A stretch of DNA of 64,000 nucleotides from CADEEX01 sp964577955 (GTDB taxonomy: Bacteria > Acidobacteriota > Vicinamibacteria > Vicinamibacterales > CAVVIG01): positions 85,621 to 149,620 of the forward strand of contig CAZOAZ010000008.1 of the NCBI GenBank assembly GCA_964577955.1, written 5' to 3'. Every line of letters begins with the position of its first letter. The stretch's first letter is position 1. Under the pieces are notes generated by a model, which was not told the origin of the DNA, searched no databases, and worked only from the letters and a program-made list of their open reading frames with translations. The translations under genes were made by a program, and so were the position numbers. Below are positions 1 to 8,420 of the stretch, one piece after another.

Positions 1-153
1 TTCGATCCGCAGCTTCTTGCCTGTTCACCTGGATCCCGCGTCTGAAACGGCTGCTGTCAGGAATGACGGTGGTAACCGGAGTTTCTCCGCGAACTCGGCG
101 GTCTCCGCGTTGAAGGCTCTCGTGCTGCGCGTCGTGACCGCCCGCTGCCGCGC

Positions 154-630
154 TTACAACGTGACGAACTCGACCTGCGGCGGCCCCTCGCCAATCGTCA
201 GGATTGCGAGGCTGATCGGCAAGGTGAAGCGGCGCGGGCCGGCGGAGCCTGGATTCACGACCAGACGCCCGTCCTCGCTGGTGATCGCGAGCGGCTTGTG
301 GGTATGACCGTAGACAAGGATGTCGCCCGTATAGCGCGCCATGAGCCGTTCCGGCGTCGGGTGGCCGCACTCGTCGCCGTGGCTCACGTGCAGCGTCAGA
401 CGGCCAATCGGCATCGTCCGTTCGCGCGGCAGTTCGGGATCGAACCGGTCGTCGACGTTGCCCGACACCGCCTCGACACGGGCAATCGCGGCCAGCCCCT
501 GCAGCACCGACGGACCACCGACATCGCCGGCATGGACGATCACGTCGACGCCGGCCAGCCGCTCGACCACGGCCGGCCGGAGCAAACCATGCGTGTCCGA
601 GATCAATCCGACGCGAAGGGGCCGGATCAT
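154..630 (-). CDS. YfcE/MJ0936-type metallophosphoesterase
   Basis: Predicted cytosolic calcineurin-like phosphodiesterase of 158 residues, the usual length for the YfcE/MJ0936 family. Visible metal-binding motifs are SDTHG (residues 11-15), HAGDVGG (33-39), SGNVD (56-60), SHGDECG (83-89) and YGHTHKP (107-113), so all the expected Asp, Asn and His ligands are present. The ATG at 630 is chosen because it overlaps the TGA of the upstream MFS gene as ATGA, which indicates translational coupling; a longer reading frame upstream is only a shadow of that gene. Members hydrolyse phosphodiesters such as bis-pNPP in vitro; the natural substrate is unknown. The 153 bases to its left hold no supportable gene. 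Confidence 0.9.
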   Translation of the reverse strand: MIRPLRVGLISDTHGLLRPAVVERLAGVDVIVHAGDVGGPSVLQGLAAIARVEAVSGNVDDRFDPELPRERTMPIGRLTLHVSHGDECGHPTPERLMARYTGDILVYGHTHKPLAITSEDGRLVVNPGSAGPRRFTLPISLAILTIGEGPPQVEFVTL

Positions 631-1889
631 GCGCGGGCGGCACCCGCCGGATCGGACCGGTAGCGGCGCAGTCCTGGCGTCGCCATTGCGATCCCGATCG
701 TCGCGACCAGACACCCGATGCCGCCGCTGACGACCGAGAACGGCGCGCCCCAGCGGCTGGCGACCAGACCCGCCTCGAGCTCGCCGAGCTGCGGCCCGCC
801 CTGGAAGAACACCATGTTGATGCCGGTCATGCGGCCGCGCAGGCGATCCGGCGTCTCGAGCTGACGGATGATGTTGCGCAGCACCGTGCTCACGGTGTCG
901 GTCGAGCCGACGAACGCGAGACAGGCAAACGTCAACGCAAACGAGCGCGAGAAGCCGAACACCACGGTCGCCACGCCGTGCCCGATCACCGACCAGATGA
1001 TGCTGGCGCCGCGACGCTCGATCCGCTCGACGAGCGGCACCAGCGCCAGGCTGGTCAGCACCGAGCCGATCGCCGGCGCGGCGAAGAGCCACCCATAGCC
1101 GCGCGCGCCGACGTGCAGGATGTCCTGCGCGAAGATCGGCAGCAGCGCCGTCGCCGACGCAAAGAACGTCGCGAAGAAATCCAGCAGCATCGTCGATCGC
1201 ATCAGCGGCGAGCGGAAGACGAAGCGCAGCCCCTCCATCGCCGCGCCGATCGACAGATCGTCGCGCAGCCGGTTGTTCGACGCCGGATGCGGCGGGACGT
1301 CGCGCATCATGAACAGCGCGACGATGACGCAGAGAAACGAGACGGCGTTGAAGATATAGGCGGACGCGACGCCGAAGCCGTCGATGGCGAAACCCGCCGC
1401 GGCCGGACCGACCACCGACGCGACCTGAAAGATGATCATGTTGAGCGTGATGGCGTTCGGCAGGTGTTCGCGCGGCACCAGCGACGGCAAGAGCGCGCCG
1501 CGGGCCGGCAGATCGAAGGCCCCCACTGCGGCGCCGAGCGCAGCCAGGAGATAGACGGGCCAGAGTGCCGTCTCTCCGAGCAGCGTCAGATACGCCAGAA
1601 CCAGCGCCACCGCTGCCGCGCCCAAGTTCGTGACGAGCAGCACGCGCCGCCGATCCATCGCGTCGGCCACGACGCCGCTGAAAATCGAAAACACGACCAC
1701 CGGCACGATGCGCGCCAGGCCGACGAACCCCAGCGCCATGGCCTTGCGCTCGGGCGGCACCAGCAGCGAGACGTGCCACAAGAGCGCCGCGTTCTGCATG
1801 AACGAACCGGCGAACGAGAGGAGCAGGCCGACCCAGATCAGCCGGAAGTTGCGGTGCTGCAGCGCGACGACCGACTGCGGCCAGCTCAC
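627..1889 (-). CDS. MFS transporter, EntS/DHA3-like
   Basis: Inner-membrane permease of 420 residues with about twelve hydrophobic segments. The N-terminal NFRLIWVGLLLSFAGSFMQN stretch and the DAMDRRRVLL loop between helices 2 and 3 match the DHA3/EntS branch of the major facilitator superfamily, proton-driven exporters of drugs or siderophores. It starts with GTG at 1889, overlapping the TGA of the FKBP gene (GTGA), and its own stop overlaps the start of the phosphoesterase gene, so the three genes form one coupled transcript. The substrate cannot be read from the sequence. Confidence 0.88.
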   Translation of the reverse strand: MSWPQSVVALQHRNFRLIWVGLLLSFAGSFMQNAALLWHVSLLVPPERKAMALGFVGLARIVPVVVFSIFSGVVADAMDRRRVLLVTNLGAAAVALVLAYLTLLGETALWPVYLLAALGAAVGAFDLPARGALLPSLVPREHLPNAITLNMIIFQVASVVGPAAAGFAIDGFGVASAYIFNAVSFLCVIVALFMMRDVPPHPASNNRLRDDLSIGAAMEGLRFVFRSPLMRSTMLLDFFATFFASATALLPIFAQDILHVGARGYGWLFAAPAIGSVLTSLALVPLVERIERRGASIIWSVIGHGVATVVFGFSRSFALTFACLAFVGSTDTVSTVLRNIIRQLETPDRLRGRMTGINMVFFQGGPQLGELEAGLVASRWGAPFSVVSGGIGCLVATIGIAMATPGLRRYRSDPAGAARA

Positions 1890-2230
1890 CGGACGCCGAG
1901 CAGTTCGATGTCGAAGATGAGCGTCGAGTTGGCGGGAATCGGACCAACGCCGCGGCTGCCGTAGCCCATGTTCGGCGGAATCGTGAGCGTGCGGTGGCCG
2001 CCGACCTTCATCCCCACCACGCCTTCGTCCCAGCCGCGAATCACTTCGCCGCCACCGAGGCGGAATTCAAACGGCTGTTTCCGCTCGCGCGAGCTGTCGA
2101 ACTTCCGCCCTTTGTGATCGGGAGCGTTGGGATCATGCAGCCAGCCGGTGTAGTGGACTGACACCGTCTTGAGCCGCGTGGCTTCGGTTCCGCTTCCCAC
2201 TACGCTGTCGGTCATCTGAAGAGTGGACAC
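1886..2230 (-). CDS. FKBP-type peptidyl-prolyl cis-trans isomerase
   Basis: Single FKBP domain of 114 residues without signal peptide, so a cytosolic prolyl isomerase. Family landmarks are VHYTGWLHD (about 25-33), FDSSRERKQPFEF, GGGEVIRGWDEGVVGMKVGG, the GYGSRGVGPIPANSTLIF segment and the terminal FDIELLGV strand. The GTG at 2230 has a GGGAG Shine-Dalgarno sequence about nine bases upstream; an ATG at 2215 (MTDSVVG) is an alternative that loses five residues. It is first in the three-gene overlapping run with the MFS exporter and the phosphoesterase. Confidence 0.92.
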   Translation of the reverse strand: MSTLQMTDSVVGSGTEATRLKTVSVHYTGWLHDPNAPDHKGRKFDSSRERKQPFEFRLGGGEVIRGWDEGVVGMKVGGHRTLTIPPNMGYGSRGVGPIPANSTLIFDIELLGVR

Positions 2231-2280
2231 GTCGTTGGACTCCCTCTAGACCTTTCAAAGTGGCGTGTTCATCACGCCGT

Positions 2281-3264
2281 TCAGAATTGTACCAGCAGCA
2301 CGAGCTTGCCGATGTGCGAGCTCTCCTCCATCAGCCGGTGCGCGTCGCTGGCCTGGGCGAGCGGAAACGTCTGATGCACGATCACGCGCACGCGTCCGGC
2401 GGCGAAGAGCGGCCACACGTGCTCATGCACGGCGGCGGCGAGCGCGCCCTTTTCCGCGACCGACCGCGTCCGCAGCGTGGAGCCGGTCAGCGTCAGCCGT
2501 TTGCGCAGGATCGGCATGATGTCCAGCTCGGACTTCATCCCGCGCTGACGTCCGATCATCACCAGCCGCCCTTCTATCGCCAGCGCCTCGACGTTCCGCT
2601 GCAGATAGTCGCCACCCACCATGTCGAGGATCACGTCGACGCCGCGTCCGTTGGTGGCCTCTTTCACCGCCGCGACGAAGTCTGTGTCGCGGTAGTTGAA
2701 CGCGCGCTCGGCGCCGAGCTGCTCGCAGGCGCGACACTTGTCGGCGCTGCCCGCCGTGGCGAACACCTGCGCGCCGCGCGCCTTCGCCAGCTGAATCGCC
2801 GTCGTGCCGATCCCGCTCGACCCGCCGTGGATCAGAATCGATTCGCCGGCCGCCAGGCGCCCGCGCTCGAAGACGTTCGTCCACACCGTGAACGTCGTTT
2901 CGGGAATGGCCGCCGCGTGAACGAGATCCACGCCACGCGGCAACGGCAGGCATTGCGGCGCGGGAACGATGCAATACTCCGCGTAGCCGCCGCCCGAGAC
3001 GAGTCCGCAGACCTGGTCGCCCTGGCGCCACGTCGTCACGCCCGGCCCGACGCGCGCGATGGTCCCGGAGACCTCGAGGCCCGGCAGATCGGAGGCACCC
3101 GGCGGCGGCGGATACATCCCCTTCCGTTGCAGCACGTCCGGCCGGTTGACGCCGGCGGCCGCCACGTGGACCAGCACCTCGTTCGCGCCCGGCTCGGGCG
3201 TTGGCCGCTCGACCATCACCAGCATCTCCGGCCCGCCCGCCTCCTTGATCTCAATCGCACGCAT
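2281..3264 (-). CDS. NAD(P)H:quinone oxidoreductase (PIG3/zinc-free MDR)
   Basis: Medium-chain dehydrogenase/reductase of 327 residues. It has the N-terminal GroES-like fold with GVNRPDVLQRKGMYPPPPG, a hallmark of the PIG3/TP53I3 quinone oxidoreductase branch, and the nucleotide-binding motif HGGSSGIGTTAIQLA with the following Rossmann fold. The zinc ligands of alcohol dehydrogenases are absent. Expected reaction is NADPH-dependent reduction of quinones or conjugated carbonyls. The ATG at 3264 is preferred because GAGGA lies just upstream; the frame is open further but enters an intergenic palindrome. The stop sits 51 bases from the FKBP start, so co-transcription with the genes to its left is possible. 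Confidence 0.9.
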   Translation of the reverse strand: MRAIEIKEAGGPEMLVMVERPTPEPGANEVLVHVAAAGVNRPDVLQRKGMYPPPPGASDLPGLEVSGTIARVGPGVTTWRQGDQVCGLVSGGGYAEYCIVPAPQCLPLPRGVDLVHAAAIPETTFTVWTNVFERGRLAAGESILIHGGSSGIGTTAIQLAKARGAQVFATAGSADKCRACEQLGAERAFNYRDTDFVAAVKEATNGRGVDVILDMVGGDYLQRNVEALAIEGRLVMIGRQRGMKSELDIMPILRKRLTLTGSTLRTRSVAEKGALAAAVHEHVWPLFAAGRVRVIVHQTFPLAQASDAHRLMEESSHIGKLVLLVQF

Positions 3265-3283
3265 GTTTCCGTCCTCTTTGGTC

Positions 3284-3342
3284 CGGCTGAAGCCGGACCC
3301 CACAACTAGAAATTTCGTGATTTCGTGATTTCGTGGCGCATT
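3284..3342. repeat. Palindrome plus TTTCGTGA tandem repeat
   Basis: A GTCCGGCTGAAGCCGGAC palindrome is followed by three copies of an ATTTCGTG unit ending in GGCGCATTT. Both families recur: the palindrome near 27571, 30151, 35945 and 42596, the TTTCGTG units near 9478 and 25964. The element separates the quinone oxidoreductase start from the kinase stop. Confidence 0.75.
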
Positions 3343-3347
3343 TGTCT

Positions 3348-4811
3348 TTACACCTCGAACGCTGCCTGGGAAGTCGAACGCTCGACGACCAGCCGGAACA
3401 GCAGCAGGCTGACCGCGAGGGCCAGCGTCAGCAGGGCGGCGACCGGCCGCCTGCCGGTGATGAGAAATCCGTCGGCCGCGAGGGCGAGCGCGATCACCAG
3501 GTCCACGACCAGCGTGATCGGTTCCGAGCGCCGGCGCTCACGCGGCAAGGCGCCCGGATTCATCCGTTCCACGAAAAGCAGATGGCCGCGAAACACGCCG
3601 GACACCGTCGCCCCCACACCAATCGCGAGGAACAGCACTCGGGCAATGCCCGGTTCCCATTCCTTGATCACCCAGGCCATCACGCAGACGACGGCGTAGA
3701 GCACCAAGGTGCCGGCTTGATGAAACCTCCACCACGCCGTCACCGCGGGAGCGGCCGCAACCGCAGCCGGAAGGCTCAGCGCTTCGAGAAACGCCGCGGC
3801 ATCCGCGAAGCGCGCAGCTGGCAGCTTGCTGAGCGCACGATGCACGGCGGCCAGCAGCGCTGCCGGAAGATCCGGTCGCACGTCGCGCAGCGCCCGCGGC
3901 TCGCCTTCGAGCACGCGCGCCATCATCGCCAGCGGCGTGTCGGCCTGAAACGGATGCTGCCCGCTCGCATATTCGTAGATGACCACGCCGAGCGCGAACA
4001 CGTCGCTGCGCGCATCGCCGCTCGCCGCCTTCAACTGTTCGGGCGACATGTAGGCCGGCGTGCCGACCAGGGTGCCCGGTTGCGTGACGCGCGGCGCGGC
4101 GTCCGCATCACCGGCAACCTCCGGGGCCATCAGCGCCAGCCCAAAGTCGAGGATCTTGAGCCGGCCGTCGGCTCCGCGCATGACGTTCTCCGGCTTCAGA
4201 TCGCGATGGGTGATGCCGCGCGCGTGAGCGCTGGCCAGCGCCGCGGCCAGTTCCGACGCCGTGGCTGCGACCTGCGCCGCGGACGGCCGGACGCCACGAT
4301 CGATCTCCTCGCGAAGCGAGTGGCCGTCCACCAGTTCGCTGGCGATCAAGACGTCATCGTCGATCTCCTCGAGGGCGTAAACGGTGCAGATCCCAGGATG
4401 GGTCAGCGAGGCGGCGGCACGCGCTTCGCGGCGCAGCCGTTCGCGGCGTCCAGCGTCGCGCGTCAGGTGCGGCGGCAGCACCTTGAGCGCAACGGTCCGT
4501 CCGAGCCTGGTGTCGCGGGCCCGATAGACGTGGCCCATTCCGCCGCGACCGATCTCGCGCTCGATCACGTACGGGCCAATCGCGTCCCCTTCGGCAAACC
4601 GGTGCGCGGACTCGAAGAGCCCAGGGACGCGGCCGACGATGGGTTCACTGAGAAACGTCCCGGCCTCGGCGTGACATTTGAGCAGCGACAGCACTTCCGC
4701 GGCCACTTCGCGATCGCCGGCGGCCGCTTCGACCCATTGCCGGTCCACGCCGGCGCGCTCGATCGCGTCGCCGAAAATCTCGTTGACCCGACGCTGCTGC
4801 TCGGGCGTCAT
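3348..4811 (-). CDS. Membrane-anchored Ser/Thr protein kinase
   Basis: Hanks-type kinase of 487 residues. Residues 1-60 form the short helical leader common in acidobacterial kinases (VLSLLKCHAEAGTFL). The catalytic domain spans about 80-345: glycine loop GRGGMGHVY (88-96), catalytic Lys110 in ALKVL, HRDLKPEN with Asp204, DFG at 222-224, and GTPAYMSPEQ in the activation segment. From about residue 360 several hydrophobic helices follow instead of PASTA or other sensor repeats, so the kinase faces the cytosol and is tethered by its C-terminus. The ATG at 4811 overlaps the TGA of the sigma-factor gene, giving a coupled sigma/kinase pair; the kinase probably modulates that sigma factor or its pathway (inference). 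Confidence 0.92.
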   Translation of the reverse strand: MTPEQQRRVNEIFGDAIERAGVDRQWVEAAAGDREVAAEVLSLLKCHAEAGTFLSEPIVGRVPGLFESAHRFAEGDAIGPYVIEREIGRGGMGHVYRARDTRLGRTVALKVLPPHLTRDAGRRERLRREARAAASLTHPGICTVYALEEIDDDVLIASELVDGHSLREEIDRGVRPSAAQVAATASELAAALASAHARGITHRDLKPENVMRGADGRLKILDFGLALMAPEVAGDADAAPRVTQPGTLVGTPAYMSPEQLKAASGDARSDVFALGVVIYEYASGQHPFQADTPLAMMARVLEGEPRALRDVRPDLPAALLAAVHRALSKLPAARFADAAAFLEALSLPAAVAAAPAVTAWWRFHQAGTLVLYAVVCVMAWVIKEWEPGIARVLFLAIGVGATVSGVFRGHLLFVERMNPGALPRERRRSEPITLVVDLVIALALAADGFLITGRRPVAALLTLALAVSLLLFRLVVERSTSQAAFEV

Positions 4812-5335
4812 CGCGCGCTCAACTCGCGGAACAGCCAGGCACGGGCCAGCGCCCAGCGCCGCTTGAGCGTGGCCGGCGACATGCCCAACGCCGCCGCGGC
4901 TTCCTCCACGTTCATGCCGACGAAATAGCGCAGCTCCACGATTCGCGCCTGTTCGGGATCGATCGCTTCGAGCCGGGTCAGCGCCTCGTCGAGCGCCGGC
5001 AGCATGTCGTCCTCGGCGCGGGCGCCGACGAGCGATTCGGTCAGCGACACGCGATCGAGGCCGGCCCAGCGTTTCTGGGCGCCGCGCGACCGGGCGCGGT
5101 CGACCAGAATCTGCCGCATCGATCGGGCGGCGATGCCGATGAAGTGCTGGCGATTCGTCCACGGCGCGCCGGCGTCGGCCAGCCGGAGATAGGCCTCGTG
5201 GACGAGCGCGGTCGCCTGCAGCGTCTGGCCCGGACGCTCGCGCCGCATGTACGCCGAGGCCAGCCGCCTCAGCTCCTGATAGACGGCCTCCGACTGATCG
5301 TCGAGGGACCCTCGTGAACTCGTCGCGTCTGTCAC
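4808..5335 (-). CDS. ECF sigma factor of the kinase-linked type
   Basis: RNA polymerase sigma factor of 175 residues with regions 2 and 4 only. Region 2 includes YQELRRLASAYMRRERPGQT and QHFIGIAARSMRQILVDRAR; region 4 holds the helix-turn-helix MNVEEAAAALGMSPATLKRR, RW following. This arrangement matches the Sigma70_ECF group (TIGR02999-like), whose members in Acidobacteria and Planctomycetes are usually encoded next to Ser/Thr kinases rather than membrane anti-sigma factors. The GTG at 5335 is the start. The downstream kinase overlaps by four bases. No anti-sigma factor is visible, so control by phosphorylation is the likely mode (inference). Confidence 0.92.
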   Translation of the reverse strand: MTDATSSRGSLDDQSEAVYQELRRLASAYMRRERPGQTLQATALVHEAYLRLADAGAPWTNRQHFIGIAARSMRQILVDRARSRGAQKRWAGLDRVSLTESLVGARAEDDMLPALDEALTRLEAIDPEQARIVELRYFVGMNVEEAAAALGMSPATLKRRWALARAWLFRELSAR

Positions 5336-5435
5336 CGTTCCGCCTCCGCCGAGGCTTCGGCCCTTCGGCGATTCTCAGGGCCGTCCTGAGCAGGTCGAAG
5401 GACGGCGGACAAGTCGGGGCACAATTGTAAGGCCG

Positions 5436-5780
5436 ATGGTGATTGTCCTGATGGGCGAGCGGACGGCGGTCGCGGCCACGCTCGCGACTGAGTTGGGCTG
5501 GCCGCTCGTCCCGGCCGAACGCCAGAGCCCCGATCATCTGCTCACGATGCTGCGGCGGGCCGCCGACCGGCGCCAGCACACCGTCGTGACCGCCGCCCCC
5601 CTCGACGCCGCGGCGCGTCAGGCGATCACCGACGCCGTGCATCCCGTCCGCTTCGTCGCGCTCGCACCGCTCGCCGACGCCGACGCGCTCGTCGTCCGCG
5701 AAGCCGAACGTCCGCTCCAGGCCGCGACATTGGACGCCGAAGAGACCATCCGGTCAATCCGACATCATTTCGGGGTGTGA
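5436..5780 (+). CDS. Small protein resembling a degenerate gluconokinase
   Basis: A 114-residue protein whose ends resemble the gluconate-kinase family: VLMGERTAVAATLATELGWP looks like the family's N-terminus but has lost the GxxGxGK(S/T) Walker A residues, and LLTMLRRAADRRQHTVVTAA, PVRFVALAPLAD and a closing IRSIRHHFG fit the rest in order. Genuine gluconokinases are about 165-180 residues, so substantial deletions are implied. Codon usage looks coding. It is divergent from the sigma-factor gene and convergent with the 84-residue gene to its right. It may be a repurposed protein or a decaying remnant; kinase activity is unlikely. Confidence 0.55.
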   Translation: MVIVLMGERTAVAATLATELGWPLVPAERQSPDHLLTMLRRAADRRQHTVVTAAPLDAAARQAITDAVHPVRFVALAPLADADALVVREAERPLQAATLDAEETIRSIRHHFGV

Positions 5781-5782
5781 AC

Positions 5783-5860
5783 AAAAGCTTCACAACGAGA
5801 CCGCAGAAACCGCAGAAAGAATTGGCGCTGCGAACTCTGCGATCTCACTGTGAAGCTTTT
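5783..5860. repeat. Inverted repeat between convergent genes
   Basis: Arms of 25 bases (5783-5807 and 5836-5860) match at 22 positions in reverse complement, beginning AAAAGCTTCACA. The loop carries CCGCAGAAA-type repeats. It fills the gap between two convergent stop codons exactly and could act as a two-way terminator. Confidence 0.7.
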
Positions 5861-6115
5861 CTACAAGTCGAGAAACTGGCTGGGAATGAGCGACAGTACT
5901 GGATATCGGAGGCGCAGCGCTTCGACGCGTGCCGCGTATTCCGACCGCGGGAACGCGCGCTTGATCATCTGACCGCGGAGCTTCCGGATTTCGTACTTGT
6001 ACAGCTCGCGGACGTACTCGCGCGCGACTTCAGGGGGCGTCGTCGACTTGGGGGCGATGCCGTGGCGCAGCAGCTCGCGCAGGACGTCGGCACGGTAGCG
6101 AAACGGCCCCGGCAT
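5861..6115 (-). CDS. Conserved small hypothetical protein
   Basis: An 84-residue, mainly helical, basic protein with no signal peptide, membrane segment or recognisable domain. It starts MPGPFRYRADVLRELLRHG and contains the charged helix REYVRELYKYEIRKLRGQ. It lies 11 bases downstream of the thrC stop on the same strand and is therefore probably the last gene of the threonine cluster. I do not recognise a function; similar short proteins seem confined to Acidobacteria-like genomes (weak recollection). Confidence 0.65.
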   Translation of the reverse strand: MPGPFRYRADVLRELLRHGIAPKSTTPPEVAREYVRELYKYEIRKLRGQMIKRAFPRSEYAARVEALRLRYPVLSLIPSQFLDL

Positions 6116-6126
6116 CGATCCGCCGG

Positions 6127-7488
6127 CTACCCGCCGAGCGTGCGGCGTACCGCCTCGAACGAGGCGTTGATCTTCAGCACGTGCCGCGGCTGCGCCAGAA
6201 CTTCCGCCAGCGCTGCCGGGGTCTCGACCGGACGCCGGATGATCGGTTCAACGATCTCGCTGAACTTGGCCGGATGCGCGGTGGCCAGGAAGATCCCCGC
6301 CCCCGGGTCACGGCCCGCCGCCGCTTCGCCGCCCAGGTAGCGCTTCAGCCCCATGTAGGCAATCGCGCTGTGCGGATCCAGCAGATAGCCGCGCTCGTTG
6401 AACACGCGCTGGATCGTGGCCCGAACTTCCGCGTCCGTGTGGCGGGTTCCGACGATGTCGTGGCGCATCGCGTCGACATCGTCGTCGTAGAGCCAGCGCA
6501 TGCGCTCGAAGTTGCTGGGATTGCCGACGTCCATGGCGTTCGCAATCGTCTGGACCGAGGCGCGCGGAACGAAGCGCCCCGATTCGAGATACTCGGGTAC
6601 GACGTCATTGGCGTTGGTGGCGGCGACGAATCGCTCGATGCCGAGGCCGGCGCGCTTCGCGATCAGCCCGGCGGTCAGGTTGCCGAAGTTGCCGCTCGGC
6701 GTGCTGACCGTGATCCGCGACGGCACGGCGCGCCGCCGCAGCTCGGCGACGGCGTGGAAGTAATAGACCATCTGCGGCAGCAGACGGCCGATATTCACCG
6801 AGTTGGCTGACGTCAATCGCACGTGGCGGCGCAACTCGACGCTCGCGAAGGCTTCCTTGGTGAGCTTGTGACAGTCGTCGAAGCTGCCGGATACGGCATA
6901 CGCGCGAACGTTGCCGTCCTCCGAGTTGAACATCGTCAACTGCGATTCCTGCGTCGGGCTGACTCTGCCTTCCGGATACAGGACCACGACGCGGGTATGC
7001 GGCACGCCATGAAAGGCGTGCGCCACGGCGCTCCCGGTGTCGCCCGAGGTCGCGGCCAGCACCGTCAGCGGCTGTTCGCCGGTGTCGAGCGAGGCCAGAA
7101 GCCGCGCCATCGTCCGTGCGCCGACATCCTTGAATGCGAGCGTCGGACCGTGGAAGAGCTCGAGCGAGTAGATATCCGGTTCGACTTCGACGAGCGGAAT
7201 GGGAAAGTTGAGGGCGGCCACGACCAGCGCCTCGCAGATCGCCGGGTCCAGCTCAGGCCGGGTGTACGGGCGGAGCGCGCGATAGGCGAGTTCAGTCAGC
7301 GTCCGGTTGCCGAGCCGCGCGAGTTCGCCGTCCTGCCAGGCCTCGACCGTTTCGGGAACGTAGAGGCCGCCATCAGGAGCCAGCCCCTCGAGCATCGCGG
7401 TCTTGAGCGAGGCGGCGGTGCGATCGGCGGCGGCTGCTGACGCGGCCGCTTCAGCGCGCCCGATGGCGCGCGTGCTCAGGAAGCGCAT
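6127..7488 (-). CDS. thrC: Threonine synthase
   Basis: PLP enzyme of 453 residues converting O-phospho-L-homoserine to threonine, the last step of threonine synthesis. The start has MRFLSTRA, an alanine-rich insert of about 20 residues (12-27), then LKTAMLEGLAPDGGLYVPE as in the family. The PLP lysine is K120 in LAFKDVGART; other landmarks are ATSGDTGSA, SANSVNIGRLLPQ, PSGNFGNL and NPSNFER. The ATG at 7488 overlaps the end of thrB by 13 bases, consistent with coupling. The alanine-rich insert at the N-terminus is unusual but should not affect the active site. Confidence 0.96.
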   Translation of the reverse strand: MRFLSTRAIGRAEAAASAAAADRTAASLKTAMLEGLAPDGGLYVPETVEAWQDGELARLGNRTLTELAYRALRPYTRPELDPAICEALVVAALNFPIPLVEVEPDIYSLELFHGPTLAFKDVGARTMARLLASLDTGEQPLTVLAATSGDTGSAVAHAFHGVPHTRVVVLYPEGRVSPTQESQLTMFNSEDGNVRAYAVSGSFDDCHKLTKEAFASVELRRHVRLTSANSVNIGRLLPQMVYYFHAVAELRRRAVPSRITVSTPSGNFGNLTAGLIAKRAGLGIERFVAATNANDVVPEYLESGRFVPRASVQTIANAMDVGNPSNFERMRWLYDDDVDAMRHDIVGTRHTDAEVRATIQRVFNERGYLLDPHSAIAYMGLKRYLGGEAAAGRDPGAGIFLATAHPAKFSEIVEPIIRRPVETPAALAEVLAQPRHVLKINASFEAVRRTLGG

Positions 7489-8420
7489 GTCGACATGACG
7501 CGGGCGCCACGTTCCGCCACCTGCGCGATGTAGGTTTGCGGCTCGCCGCCGATGTAGGCGCGGACCGTTTCGGTCATCGCCTGGGCCACGCGTGCGGCAA
7601 CCCCTGCCGTGGCACAGAGCGCGAACATCGACGGGCCAGATCCCGACAGGCTCGAGCCGAGGGCGCCGGCGTCTTTTGCCGCCTGCTTGATCGCCGCCAG
7701 ACCGGGGACGAGCGCCGCCCGCCGCGGTTCGGCGATCGAGTCGTGCAACGACCGGCTCATCAACGCGAAATCGCTGGTGTGCAGGCTGTGGACGAACGCC
7801 CCCAGATTCGCCCACTCGGCGACCGCGTCCTTGAGCGGCACCGTCGTGCCGAGCAGGGCGCGCGCCTTGGCGGTTTCAATCTCGAGATCCGGATGCACGA
7901 CAACGGCGGTCAACCCGCGAGGCACGGGGAGGCGCACGATGTCGGGCGGATGCGACTCGCGGACGAGGACGAAGCCGCCGCAGATGCACGGCGCGATGTT
8001 GTCGCCGTGGGCCGACCCCGCGCCGAGCCGCTCGCCCTCGAGCGCGCACTCGATGAGCGTCGTCTGTGAGCTGCCGGCGCCCAGCAGCGCGTCGGCGGCG
8101 ACGACCGCGGCCGCGGCGCTGGCGGCGCTGCCGCCCAGACCGCTCGAGAGCGGCAAGCCCTTCTTGATCGTGAGCGCGATCCCACGCTGTTCGCCGAGAC
8201 GATCGAGCAGAACCTGGACCGCCACGCCGGCGGTGTTGCGCGACGCTTCACGCGGCAGCCGGCCGCCGTCGTTGAGGATGTCGAGAATTCGCACGCCCGC
8301 GGTGGCCGAGAAGCTCGCCGTCACCTCGTCGCCTGGTTCGTCCAGCGCGAATCCGAGGACGTCGAATCCGCAGGCGACGTTCGAGACGGTAGCGGGCGCA
8401 AAGGCCGTGACGGACTTCAT
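7476..8420 (-). CDS. thrB: Homoserine kinase
   Basis: GHMP-family kinase of 314 residues that phosphorylates homoserine to O-phosphohomoserine, the substrate of the threonine synthase encoded next. Motifs are PATVSNVACGFDVLGFAL near the N-terminus, the ATP loop PLSSGLGGSAAS (90-101) and the C-terminal GSSLSGSGPSMFAL. The ATG at 8420 overlaps the TGA of the upstream dehydrogenase gene as ATGA, and its end overlaps thrC. No homoserine dehydrogenase or aspartokinase lies in the window, so the upper pathway is encoded elsewhere. Confidence 0.96.
   Translation of the reverse strand: MKSVTAFAPATVSNVACGFDVLGFALDEPGDEVTASFSATAGVRILDILNDGGRLPREASRNTAGVAVQVLLDRLGEQRGIALTIKKGLPLSSGLGGSAASAAAAVVAADALLGAGSSQTTLIECALEGERLGAGSAHGDNIAPCICGGFVLVRESHPPDIVRLPVPRGLTAVVVHPDLEIETAKARALLGTTVPLKDAVAEWANLGAFVHSLHTSDFALMSRSLHDSIAEPRRAALVPGLAAIKQAAKDAGALGSSLSGSGPSMFALCATAGVAARVAQAMTETVRAYIGGEPQTYIAQVAERGARVMSTCAS

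Noticed and set aside
17..307. A 96-codon plus-strand reading frame at the left edge
   Set aside because: It overlaps the phosphoesterase gene antisense, has no recognisable domain and ends in sequence fully explained by the minus-strand gene.
978..1964. Long plus-strand frame rich in Arg, His and Asp
   Set aside because: Antisense shadow of the MFS gene; its composition is typical of high-GC antisense frames.
3348..5642. Ser/Thr kinase with a long N-terminal extension
   Set aside because: The extra frame is an antisense-like shadow of the sigma-factor gene; the ATG at 4811 has a coupled overlap and the family N-terminus.
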